Positions 13,283 to 19,815 of a stretch of DNA of 20,154 nucleotides are shown here, piece after piece. Position numbers and translations under genes: made by a program. The DNA is from Planctomycetota bacterium (GTDB lineage Bacteria; Planctomycetota; MHYJ01; WSZJ01; JACPWG01), in contig JACRIP010000639.1 of assembly GCA_016220045.1 (NCBI GenBank), forward strand, positions 1-20,154, written 5' to 3'. The notes under the pieces are model-generated. The model was given only the letters and a program-made list of their open reading frames with translations. It ran no database searches and was not told the DNA's origin. Position 1 is the stretch's first letter; each line of letters opens with the position of its first letter.

Positions 13283-14737
13283 TTACACCGCCCACCGCCC
13301 CGGGTTGAACATCCCCTGCGGGTCGAGCACGCCGCGGACCTCCCGCACCAGTCGGGCGAATCCCGGGTCCAGCCGCTCGCGGTGCCGCGCCAGCACCCAG
13401 CCGGGGGTCTTATACGGCAAGAACCCGAGCGGCATCATCGCGTCCACCAGCTCCTCGTTGAGCGCGCGCACCGCGGCCTCCTCCTCGGGCTTGCGCTGAT
13501 CGAAGAGCGAGACGAAGCGCAGAACGCAGAAGTGACCGGCGCGCATCGGCCGCGCGACGACCGAGGGCGGGAAGCCGCGCCGTTCCATGATCGCCACGCC
13601 GATGCCGAGCCCCTCCTCCCAGCGCGAGGTCGGCCCGTAGGTCCCGACCCAGGTCAGGCCGCCGCCCGGCGCATCGAGCAGGAAATCCAGGCGGGTGGGG
13701 AAGTCGGCGAAGCGCGAGAAGCGCGGCTCGATGCGCACCAGGTCGGCGATTTCGATCGGGCCGTCGACGCCGCGCCGGCCCGGCCAGGTACGCTCGACCA
13801 CCTCCTCGATGCAGGCCAGGCGCGCGGCGAGGTCGCGTTCGAAATTCGAGGCGACATCCAGGTAGATGAAGAAGGAGGGTTCGGCGGGATCATGGAAGGT
13901 CGGGCGTTCCTGGCCGAAGAGCATCTTGCCGAGCGGCCAGGAGAGGGCGCCGAGGTCGTCGCAGAGGTCTTCGCGGGCGAGCGCCTGGAAGAGGCGGGTG
14001 GCGGGGGCGAGCTCGCGCGAGAGGTAGAAGCGGCGGCGGCGCAGGCGGCGCTGCGGCCAGAGCTGGACGGCGGCCTTGGTGACGATGCCGGTCGAGCCCT
14101 GGAAGTTGATGAAGAGACCGGAAAGGTCGGGAAGCGGCGCGGAGCTGCACCAGGACGGCCCGAAGGCGCGCGAGCCGGTGTGGAGCAGCGTGCCGTCCGC
14201 GCGCACGATTTCGAGGCCGTTGACCCAGTCGCCCATGGCGCCGTGGCGCAGCGAGAGATTCGACAGTCCGTCGAGCAGGCAATTCGCGAGGACCGAGGAA
14301 TCGGGCGGGGAGAGGGCGTAGCCGAAGCGCAGTTCCGGGTGGTTGGTATCCAGGAAATGCCGTAGTTTCTCCCAGGTCACGCCGGGCTCGATGACGGCGT
14401 ACTGGTCGCCGGGGGAGACCTCGACGACCCGGTCGAGGCCGCGGAGGTCGAGAACGAGACCGCCGCGCGTGGCGAGCGCGAGGCCGCCGAGGTTGGTGTT
14501 GGCGACGACCGGGATCAGGGGAACCTGCTCGGCCGCGGCCCAGCGGACGATGGCCTGAACCTCCTCGACGGAGCGCGGGCGCGCGACGGCGTCCGGCAGG
14601 CCGCCGGAGATCTCGGTGCGATCGCGGGCGTAGGGGGCGCGGTCCTGCGGGTCCAGGGTGATGCGCCCGGGTCCGAGCACGGCGGCGAGGCGGGCGAACG
14701 CGGGGGCGAGGGTTGAGGCATCTGCGGGGGAAGGCAT
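13283..14737 (-). CDS. FAD-linked oxidase of the PCMH/VAO fold
   Basis: A 484-residue flavoprotein. The FAD-binding PCMH domain covers about 45-225: R-P-R-S-V-E-E-V-Q-A-I (53-63), a nucleotide loop P-V-V-A-N-T-N-L-G-G (76-85), G-L-V-L-D-L-R-G-L (93-101), V-I-E-P-G-V-T-W (115-122) and F-Q-G-S-T-G-I-V-T-K (212-221). The C-terminal cap ends with the usual F-N-P-G-R-W. The family includes 4-cresol dehydrogenase, vanillyl-alcohol oxidase and GlcD-type lactate/glycolate dehydrogenases. The N-C-L-L-D-G-L-S-N and G-D-W-V-N-G-L-E-I-V-R-A-D-G segments resemble the phenol-oxidising branch more than GlcD, but I would not fix the substrate. No signal peptide is seen. ATG 14737 has a GGAG 7 nt upstream, so the open frame extending to 14935 is not used. 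It ends with TAA and stands 264 nt before the amidase in the same direction. Confidence 0.9.
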   Translation of the reverse strand: MPSPADASTLAPAFARLAAVLGPGRITLDPQDRAPYARDRTEISGGLPDAVARPRSVEEVQAIVRWAAAEQVPLIPVVANTNLGGLALATRGGLVLDLRGLDRVVEVSPGDQYAVIEPGVTWEKLRHFLDTNHPELRFGYALSPPDSSVLANCLLDGLSNLSLRHGAMGDWVNGLEIVRADGTLLHTGSRAFGPSWCSSAPLPDLSGLFINFQGSTGIVTKAAVQLWPQRRLRRRRFYLSRELAPATRLFQALAREDLCDDLGALSWPLGKMLFGQERPTFHDPAEPSFFIYLDVASNFERDLAARLACIEEVVERTWPGRRGVDGPIEIADLVRIEPRFSRFADFPTRLDFLLDAPGGGLTWVGTYGPTSRWEEGLGIGVAIMERRGFPPSVVARPMRAGHFCVLRFVSLFDQRKPEEEAAVRALNEELVDAMMPLGFLPYKTPGWVLARHRERLDPGFARLVREVRGVLDPQGMFNPGRWAV

Positions 14738-15119
14738 GAGGTGGCTCCGCGGGAGGGCCGCAGGGAACGGGTGGCCGGGAGAACGCGCCCGTCGTGCGGT
14801 GCAACCCGCAGGCCACGGCGCGGCGGCGCCCGAAGACCCTGAAAACGGCCCGGCGCTTTTGTGGCGCGGGCGTCCTCGCCGGCGCCGCCGCCGACCCGAC
14901 CAGCGCTCCTGCCCAGGCACGGCGCCCGCCCGCACGGGTGCGCAGGCGGCCGCGCTTCCGGCTGGGGGAATTCCCGCAGCGGGCGGGTACTTCCGGTTGC
15001 TTTCCCACGGTGGGGTTCGCTACAATCGCCGGCAGCGGGAAGGTCGGATGGTCCGCTGGGCGGCTCGGAAGCCGGTCCCCCTACTCCTACTCCCGCGGGC
15101 ACGGATCTGCGGAGGCACA
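14738..15119. other. Divergent intergenic region
   Basis: This 382-nt gap lies between the leftward flavin oxidase and the rightward membrane protein. It contains the rightward promoter at 14997-15026. Open frames extend into it from both genes because of high GC, but the supported starts lie outside it. I see no repeat or RNA gene and no clear leftward promoter. Confidence 0.5.
14997..15026 (+). promoter_or_regulatory. Sigma70-like promoter for the small membrane protein
   Basis: TTGCTT (14997-15002), 18-nt spacer, TACAAT (15021-15026). The start would be near 15033, about 87 nt before ATG 15120. Confidence 0.6.
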
Positions 15120-15665
15120 ATGATCTTCTTCGGGACAAACACCTACGGCGAAGTCGACAAGGTTCCCGGGCTCTTCCATGTCACGACGAAGTTCTTTTAC
15201 CTGCAATTCGTGCCGCTCATCCCGATGCAGTCCTTCCTCATGTTCGAGGAGGAGGAGGCCGCCGACGGCCCGCGCGGGATCAAGATCCCGATGAGCGGGA
15301 AGTCCGTTGGCGTGGCCTATGCCCGCACCCTCGGCGTCCTCGCCCTGCTGGTCTGCGCTCCGGCCTCGCTCTTTCAGCTCTACACGTTTTTCAGCAACGC
15401 CGATCCGGTCTCGATCCTCGTCCCGCTGGGGTGGCTCGGGGGTGCGATTCTGGCGGCATCGTTGCTCGTACTGACGTACGCGCTGGCGCGGCCGACCGAG
15501 GAGCGGGTGATCAAGCTGGTGCGCGCCGCGGGCATCGCCGACCAGGAGGCGGCGCTCCTGGCGCGATTCCGCTCGGCGAGTTCCGGGCCGGCCGCGCCCA
15601 CAGGCGGTCGACCGCTCGGCGGCATGCAGGGCCAGAAGCCCGGCTCGACCAACCCGATCCACTGA
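15120..15665 (+). CDS. Conserved-looking membrane protein of unknown function
   Basis: A 181-residue protein. The N-terminal 60 residues are cytoplasmic-looking with an ordered pattern: F-F-G-T-N-T-Y-G-E-V-D, V-P-G-L-F-H-V-T-T-K-F-F, F-V-P-L-I-P-M-Q-S-F-L. This pattern resembles uncharacterised proteins I associate with planctomycetes and related groups, but I know no function. Two transmembrane helices follow (about 71-92 and 101-121), then a basic/charged helix A-R-P-T-E-E-R-V-I-K-L-V and a Gly/Pro-rich tail. The topology is probably two helices with both ends inside the cytoplasm. GGAGG lies only 4 nt before ATG 15120, which is tight but supports this start. The gene ends with TGA and is convergent with the Rieske gene, 45 nt apart. 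Confidence 0.8.
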   Translation: MIFFGTNTYGEVDKVPGLFHVTTKFFYLQFVPLIPMQSFLMFEEEEAADGPRGIKIPMSGKSVGVAYARTLGVLALLVCAPASLFQLYTFFSNADPVSILVPLGWLGGAILAASLLVLTYALARPTEERVIKLVRAAGIADQEAALLARFRSASSGPAAPTGGRPLGGMQGQKPGSTNPIH

Positions 15666-15710
15666 GGGGCGGAGCGAGGACGCGGATGCGGCGCGGCCAA
15701 GGCGCTTCCC

Positions 15711-16091
15711 TCAGATCCCCACCAGCACGTCGTCGCCTTCGACGCGCACCGGATAGACCGCCACCCGCCATTCCGCACCCCGATCGCACGCTCCGCTCGT
15801 CAGGTCAAAACCCCACGCGTGGTCCGGACAGTAGATCGTCCCCCCCGCCAGCGCACCCCGCGCCAAATCCCCCCCGCGGTGCGGACACACCGCCTTCACC
15901 GCCCGCCACTCGCCGCCCACGTGCGCCAGCAGAATCCGCCGCGCTCCCACCTCGACCAGCCGCTTCCCCCCCGGCGGCACCTCCGCCGCCCGCGCGACCT
16001 TTACCCACGCCCGCGGCGGCCGCGCTCCCGCCGCAGCGTCGGCGCCCGTGCCCCCGTCACCGGCCGACGGCAGCCCGGATTCGTTCGGCAT
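15711..16091 (-). CDS. Small Rieske [2Fe-2S] ferredoxin-like protein
   Basis: A 126-residue protein with one Rieske domain. Cluster ligands are Cys69 and His71 in C-P-H-R-G-G-D-L and Cys88 and His91 in C-P-D-H-A-W-G-F-D. The spacing is that of small dioxygenase ferredoxins and NirD-like proteins, without membrane anchor or disulfide cysteines of the bc1 type. It would carry electrons to an oxygenase or reductase not seen in the window. Residues 1-26 are Gly/Ala-rich and disordered. ATG 16091 is preferred. A longer frame back to a GTG at 16214 would translate the repeat region upstream (R-P-L-A-T-V-H-R-P-P) and is unlikely. The gene follows the LON gene in the same direction after a 222-nt repeat-filled gap. 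Confidence 0.87.
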   Translation of the reverse strand: MPNESGLPSAGDGGTGADAAAGARPPRAWVKVARAAEVPPGGKRLVEVGARRILLAHVGGEWRAVKAVCPHRGGDLARGALAGGTIYCPDHAWGFDLTSGACDRGAEWRVAVYPVRVEGDDVLVGI

Positions 16092-16113
16092 CCGCGTCAC
16101 CCTCTGCGGTGGA

Positions 16114-16293
16114 CGGTGGACGGTGGCCAGTGGACGGTGATCGGGGGTCGACGAACGGTAGACGCCGGTGCTCACCAATCGCAGGTCGGTAGCTGGCGAC
16201 CGCAGGGGACCCACAGTCCACTATCCACCCACCACCGTCCACTGGCCACTATCCACCGTCCACTGGCCACCGTCCACTGGCCACCGTCCACCG
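16114..16293. repeat. Inverted and tandem CCACCGTCCACTGG-type repeats
   Basis: The left block at 16109-16140 and the right block at about 16215-16300 are built from short words such as CCACCGTCCACTGG and its variant with CTATCCAC. A 26-nt exact inverted repeat links 16114-16139 with 16268-16293. The right block also repeats the 14-nt word in tandem. The blocks lie between the LON and Rieske genes and may fold into a long hairpin in the minus-strand transcript. Confidence 0.85.
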
Positions 16294-16313
16294 CCCGCCG
16301 GCCACCGCCGGCG

Positions 16314-16994
16314 TCAGTTGTTCGACAGTTTCGACGGCCGGAACCGGCCCATCCGTGCGACCAGATCCCGCTGGTCCTTGGTGATCTTCAGAAAGTGCAA
16401 CGCGCGCTCCATGCGCGCCGGAACCTCCAGCGCCGCCAGCAACTCCTGCTTGTCCTCCGGCTCCAGCGGCAGCATCGCCACGATCCGATCCGTCACCGCG
16501 CCGGGCACAAACGGCGGCTTCGCCAGGCTCTCGATCAGCTTTTCCTTCAGCTCCGGCGTGCCCGCGACTTCCGCATAGAAGGAAACCATGCGCACGCAGG
16601 TTTCCCACACCCCGTCCCCCGGGCCCGGCTCCTGGTCGCCGACGATTTCCACGCGCGCCAGCCGGAACGGACTCTGCGCGACCTCCTCGACGATGCGCGC
16701 GCGCGCGACTCCCGCCAGCGCCAGGTTGTAGCGCCCGTCCGGCAGCCGCTCGTGCTGCTTGATCCGCCCCAGGCAGGCGATCGGGTGTACCGGCGGGCAG
16801 CCTTCGTACTCCGGTTCCCACCCCGGCCGCGGCAGCACCAGCCCGATCGCCTCGTCATGCTCGAAGGCGTAGGCGGTCATCGCCCGGTAGCGCTGCTCGA
16901 AGATGTGCAGGAGGATCGTCGTGCCCGGAAAGAGCACCACGTTCGGCAGGGGAAAGAGCGGCAAGAGCGTGCGCCGAGTGCTCTGCTCGTCCAT
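16314..16994 (-). CDS. LON substrate-binding-domain protein (LON_substr_bdg / PUA-like)
   Basis: A 226-residue stand-alone version of the Lon protease N-terminal domain. The start L-L-P-L-F-P-L-P-N-V-V-L-F-P-G-T (10-25) and L-H-I-F-E-Q-R-Y-R-A-M (29-39) are the family hallmarks, followed by I-A-C-L-G-R-I (72-78) and D-G-R-Y-N-L-A-L-A-G-V-A-R (86-98). The C-terminal half is helical. There is no AAA+ or protease domain, so it is not Lon itself. Stand-alone members exist in many bacteria without a settled function; substrate recognition is inferred. It lies 87 nt after folB in the same direction and could be the third gene of the iscU-folB unit. ATG 16994 fits the family start; the Shine-Dalgarno is weak. 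The stop is TGA. Confidence 0.9.
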   Translation of the reverse strand: MDEQSTRRTLLPLFPLPNVVLFPGTTILLHIFEQRYRAMTAYAFEHDEAIGLVLPRPGWEPEYEGCPPVHPIACLGRIKQHERLPDGRYNLALAGVARARIVEEVAQSPFRLARVEIVGDQEPGPGDGVWETCVRMVSFYAEVAGTPELKEKLIESLAKPPFVPGAVTDRIVAMLPLEPEDKQELLAALEVPARMERALHFLKITKDQRDLVARMGRFRPSKLSNN

Positions 16995-17081
16995 GCGCCC
17001 TCTGGGGCGGCGCCGATCCCCGCGACGGCCCGCGCCCCCACCCCGGGTCTGCGCGGGGCGGAAGCGGAGCGCTCCGCAGGA

Positions 17082-17447
17082 TCACGTGCGCCGGCGAGTG
17101 ATGTCGATGCCCACCGTGTCCACCACGCCCTGGAGCGGCGGCGCGTACTTGCGAATGCGCACGCGCACGCCGGCGATCGGAAAGCGCTCCAGCAGGGAGC
17201 TCGCGAGCTTGTCCGCCAGGGTCTCCAGCAATTGGCAGTGGCTGCCGCGCCCGATCTCGCTGACCACCCCGAAGACCTTCGCGTAATCGATGGTGTCCTC
17301 GAGCCGGTCGTGCGCCGCGGCCGCCCGCGTGTCGCACAGGAGGTCCACGTCCACCGAGAACATGCGCCCGAGGGTCTTCTCTTCCTCGGTCGTCCCGTGG
17401 TAGCCGTGAAAACGGATGCCGCGGATCTGCAGCCGATCGTCGGTCAT
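17082..17447 (-). CDS. folB: Dihydroneopterin aldolase
   Basis: A 121-residue enzyme that converts 7,8-dihydroneopterin to 6-hydroxymethyl-7,8-dihydropterin and glycolaldehyde in folate synthesis. Family features are F-H-G-Y-H-G-T-T-E-E-E-K (13-24), with the glutamate cluster at 21-23, D-T-I-D-Y-A-K-V (51-58) with Tyr55, L-L-E-T-L-A (73-78) with the pterin-binding Glu75, and R-K-Y-A-P-P (99-104) with the catalytic Lys100. The length is normal for the tunnelling-fold aldolase, which forms an octamer. ATG 17447 has AAGGAG about 10 nt upstream, which overlaps the end of the iscU-like gene, and the gap between the two is only 14 nt. They are almost certainly co-transcribed. No other folate gene is near. 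Confidence 0.95.
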   Translation of the reverse strand: MTDDRLQIRGIRFHGYHGTTEEEKTLGRMFSVDVDLLCDTRAAAAHDRLEDTIDYAKVFGVVSEIGRGSHCQLLETLADKLASSLLERFPIAGVRVRIRKYAPPLQGVVDTVGIDITRRRT

Positions 17448-17461
17448 CTGAGGTTTTCTCC

Positions 17462-17869
17462 TTATCCTGCGCAGGCTGCGGCGGGCGGGACGCCGCTGCC
17501 CCGCGCCCGCCAGTCGGCCAGCGCGGCGCGCAGCACGTCCTCGGCCAGTACCGCCGAATGCGCCTTGGTCTCCGGCAGGCCCCCGAGGGCCGCGGCGATC
17601 TGCGCCGCCGACAGCGCCGCCGCCTCCTCCACGGTCTTCCCCCGCACCAGGGTCGTCAGGAGCGAAGCCGACGCGATCGAGGCCCCGCACCCGAAGGTCT
17701 TGAAGCGGGCATCGACGATGCGCCCGCCCTCGATCCGCAGGAAGAGCTTGGTCAGGTCGCCGCAGACGTCGTTCTTGATCTGCCCGACGGCGCTCGCGCC
17801 CGGAATCTCGCCCACGTTGCGCGGATTCACGAAGTGCTCGAGCACGATCGGACCGTACTCATGGTCCAT
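17462..17869 (-). CDS. IscU/NifU-N-like iron-sulfur cluster scaffold lacking the third cysteine
   Basis: A 135-residue scaffold-like protein. It starts Y-G-P-I-V-L-E-H-F-V-N-P-R-N-V-G, as IscU/NifU-N proteins do. Cys36 and Asp38 lie in V-C-G-D, and Cys61 in F-K-T-F-G-C-G-A-S. The third ligand region reads L-P-E-T-K-A-H-S-A-V-L-A-E-D, so the usual cysteine after His104 is Ser105. An extra Cys133 occurs near the C-terminus (A-A-A-C-A-G). In IscU the third cysteine receives sulfur from the desulfurase, so this copy may bind or transfer clusters differently. No iscS, hscA or ferredoxin gene is adjacent. ATG 17869 is chosen by homology; there is no Shine-Dalgarno, and a -10-like TATACT sits 7 nt upstream, suggesting a leaderless transcript. 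It heads the unit with folB. Confidence 0.9.
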   Translation of the reverse strand: MDHEYGPIVLEHFVNPRNVGEIPGASAVGQIKNDVCGDLTKLFLRIEGGRIVDARFKTFGCGASIASASLLTTLVRGKTVEEAAALSAAQIAAALGGLPETKAHSAVLAEDVLRAALADWRARGSGVPPAAACAG

Positions 17870-17876
17870 GGGGCAT

Positions 17877-17882
17877 AGTATA
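17877..17882 (-). promoter_or_regulatory. -10-like box of the iscU-like gene, possible leaderless start
   Basis: TATACT on the minus strand ends 7 nt before ATG 17869, so transcription would begin at or next to the start codon. The upstream region is GC-rich and I find no good -35. Confidence 0.35.
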
Positions 17883-18022
17883 GCGTCCGGCACGCCCGCG
17901 CGCCAGGGTGGATGTCCGGCGTTGCGGGCGCGCTGGTCGTAACGATGGCCGCCCCGGCGACGCCGCGTACCGGGCCGCCGCAGCCGACGGACGGTGGCGA
18001 CGCTCCGGCGCCCTGGTCGTTC

Positions 18023-18086
18023 TCGTACTCGTACTCGTACTCGTACTCGAATGCCCTGGGCGTACGAGTACGAGATACGAGTACGA
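18023..18086. repeat. GTACTC hexamer tandem repeat forming an inverted repeat
   Basis: At 18023-18049 the hexamer GTACTC is repeated four times. At 18061-18086 the complementary words GAGTAC recur in cgtacgagtacga and atacgagtacga. The two halves are separated by about 11 nt and could form a long imperfect hairpin. Confidence 0.85.
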
Positions 18087-18203
18087 CGGAGGCCCCGCCT
18101 TCGAGAAGTGCGGCCAGTACGGCTCGTCGGCGGGTACGCGCATGCGCCCCGGTCCCCCACTCCCGATGTCAATTGCCCGCGCCACGTGGTACCATGCCCC
18201 CCC

Positions 18204-19610
18204 ATGAACCCGCTTCCTCCCCCCGACCCCGCCGCGTCGCCCGCGCCCGCCGCGCTTCCTGCGCCGCGACCGCACCCCCTCCCCGCGGCGCTCGCCGCCG
18301 CCTTCCTCGGCGGCGCGCTCCTCTTCCACGGGATCGTCGTTCTCCCCGAAGCCCTCGCGCCCGGCGCCGGCTGGGATTTCCGCCAGTTCTACATCATCGC
18401 CCGCACGCTGCTCGCCGGGAAAAACCCCTACGTCGGCGCCGAAGCCGATGCCGTCTGGGCGCGCTCGGGCATCCCCCTGGCCCGCCTCGTCGTTCCCGGC
18501 CTGCCCGCCGCCTACGGCACCGTCTACCCGCCGATCAAGGCCGCCGTTTTCGCCCCGCTCGCGCTCCTCCCCTACGAGCCGGCGCGGCTCCTCTGGCTCG
18601 CGCTCTCCTACGCCCTCCTCGTCGCCCTCCTCCTCGCCGCGCTGCACCGCTTCGCCGCCGACCTCTCCCCGCCCCGCCGCGCCTGCGTGGCCGCCCTCGT
18701 CCTCCTCCTCGACCCGGTCGCCGCCTGCCTGATCTCCGGCCAGGACGCCCTGCTCGCCTGCGCCGCCGCCTGGGCCGCCGCGGTCGCCCTCGAGCACGGC
18801 CGCCCGCGCCGCGCCGGCCTCCTCTTCGCCCTCGCAGGCGTCAAGTTCACCTGCGTCCTCCTGGTCCCGCTCGCCCTGCTCTGGCGCGACCGCCGCCGCG
18901 CCCTGCCCTGGGTCGCCTGGGCCGCCGCCGCCACGCTCGCCCTCAACCTCCTCCCCGTCCTCGTCATCGGTCCCGCCGCCTGGCTCGCCGCCTTTCGCGA
19001 ATCCCTCCGCCTCTATGAATCGTTCTGCCTGATCGACGACCCCGGGTCCATCCTCGGCTCCTACAACATGGTTTCGCTGACCACCCTGCTCTACCGCCTG
19101 ATCGGCCCCCACGCGCCCGCGCTCATCGAACCCGCCCGCTGGGGAGCGATCGCCGCCCTGCTCGCCGCCACGGCCTGGGTGCTCCGGCCGGCGGCCCCGC
19201 GCCCCGACGCCGGCCCGCTCCTCGCCGGCGCGCTGCCGGCCGCCGGCCCGGACGCCGCTCCGGTAGCCACCTGGGTCCTCCTCCTCTGCCTCCTGGTCTT
19301 CAACCACCGGCTCTACGATGCCGTCGCACTGATCCCCGCCGTTCCCCTGCTCGCGGCCGCGGTCGCCGCCCGCCGACTCGGCCTCGCCCCCGCTGCGCTC
19401 GCCGCCGCCGCCCTCTTCCTCTTCCTCTTCCCGAGCCCCTTCGAAAGCGCAATCGACCCCGCCGACCTCACCGCCGAACAGCTCTGGCTCACCCTTTCCT
19501 ACCGCAAGTGGGCGGTGCTCGCCCTGGGGTTCTTGACCGCGCGCGCCGCGCTTCGATCGGACGCTCGCGGCGGATCAGGAACGGAGCCGCAACTCGGCCA
19601 AGCCAAATAG
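18204..19610 (+). CDS. GT87-like (DUF2029) polytopic membrane glycosyltransferase
   Basis: A 468-residue protein with about ten transmembrane helices. It has the features of DUF2029/GT87 polyprenyl-phosphate mannosyltransferase-like proteins: after the first helix comes W57-D-F-R-Q-F-Y-I-I-A-R-T-L-L-A-G-K-N-P-Y, with Asp58 as the probable catalytic acidic residue, then G-T-V-Y-P-P-I-K-A-A-V-F-A-P-L-A-L-L-P. A later S-G-Q-D-A-L-L segment and L-A-G-V-K-F are also typical. Such enzymes use lipid-linked sugars on the periplasmic face. The acceptor is unknown. The first 25 residues are Pro/Ala-rich and cytoplasmic. ATG 18204 is chosen because the frame upstream translates the hexamer repeat. No clear Shine-Dalgarno is seen. 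The stop is TAG. It precedes dnaA in the same direction but dnaA has its own promoter. Confidence 0.88.
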   Translation: MNPLPPPDPAASPAPAALPAPRPHPLPAALAAAFLGGALLFHGIVVLPEALAPGAGWDFRQFYIIARTLLAGKNPYVGAEADAVWARSGIPLARLVVPGLPAAYGTVYPPIKAAVFAPLALLPYEPARLLWLALSYALLVALLLAALHRFAADLSPPRRACVAALVLLLDPVAACLISGQDALLACAAAWAAAVALEHGRPRRAGLLFALAGVKFTCVLLVPLALLWRDRRRALPWVAWAAAATLALNLLPVLVIGPAAWLAAFRESLRLYESFCLIDDPGSILGSYNMVSLTTLLYRLIGPHAPALIEPARWGAIAALLAATAWVLRPAAPRPDAGPLLAGALPAAGPDAAPVATWVLLLCLLVFNHRLYDAVALIPAVPLLAAAVAARRLGLAPAALAAAALFLFLFPSPFESAIDPADLTAEQLWLTLSYRKWAVLALGFLTARAALRSDARGGSGTEPQLGQAK

Positions 19611-19640
19611 GTTACGATCGCGTCCCGACCCTCGCCCGGC

Positions 19641-19669
19641 TTGACTTCCCCCCCCGCTTCGGGTATCCT
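19641..19669 (+). promoter_or_regulatory. Sigma70 promoter for dnaA
   Basis: TTGACT (19641-19646), 17-nt spacer, TATCCT (19664-19669). The start would be near 19676, leaving a leader of about 140 nt before ATG 19816. This is one of the best promoter matches in the window. Confidence 0.75.
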
Positions 19670-19815
19670 TACGGGTTTGGTGAGGGGCTTTCCGGATCCC
19701 CCCGCGGCGCATCCCCTCTCCTCGGTTTCCCGGCCGGCCTCGGCCCGCACCCCCCGCGGCTTCTGCGCCGTGGCGTGCGCGTCGGCACACCGACTCCCAG
19801 CCAGCGAGTGACACC

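Larger units (their letters stand above)
17870..18203. other. Divergent intergenic region with hexamer repeat hairpin
   Basis: This 334-nt gap lies between the leftward iscU-like gene and the rightward GT87-like gene. It contains a -10-like element for the iscU-like gene at 17877-17882 and the GTACTC repeat hairpin at 18023-18086. No gene is supported, although GC-rich frames run through it. Confidence 0.5.

Noticed and set aside
15662..15713. CTGAGGG/CCCTCAG inverted repeat joining the two convergent stop codons
   Set aside because: Only 7 bp with a loop of about 38 nt; likely chance.
16092..16214. Longer Rieske protein starting at GTG 16214
   Set aside because: The extra 41 residues would be translated from the intergenic repeat block, and ATG 16091 leaves a complete Rieske domain.
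1970..17084. Genome-wide reassignment of UGA to an amino acid
   Set aside because: Many well-supported genes here end in TGA (ABC ATPase, methyltransferase, cold-shock protein, membrane protein, Rieske, LON, folB), and Trp is encoded by TGG.
15819..17942. A 707-codon + strand frame opposite Rieske, LON, folB and iscU-like genes
   Set aside because: Shadow of four real minus-strand genes; it also translates the intergenic repeats as if coding.
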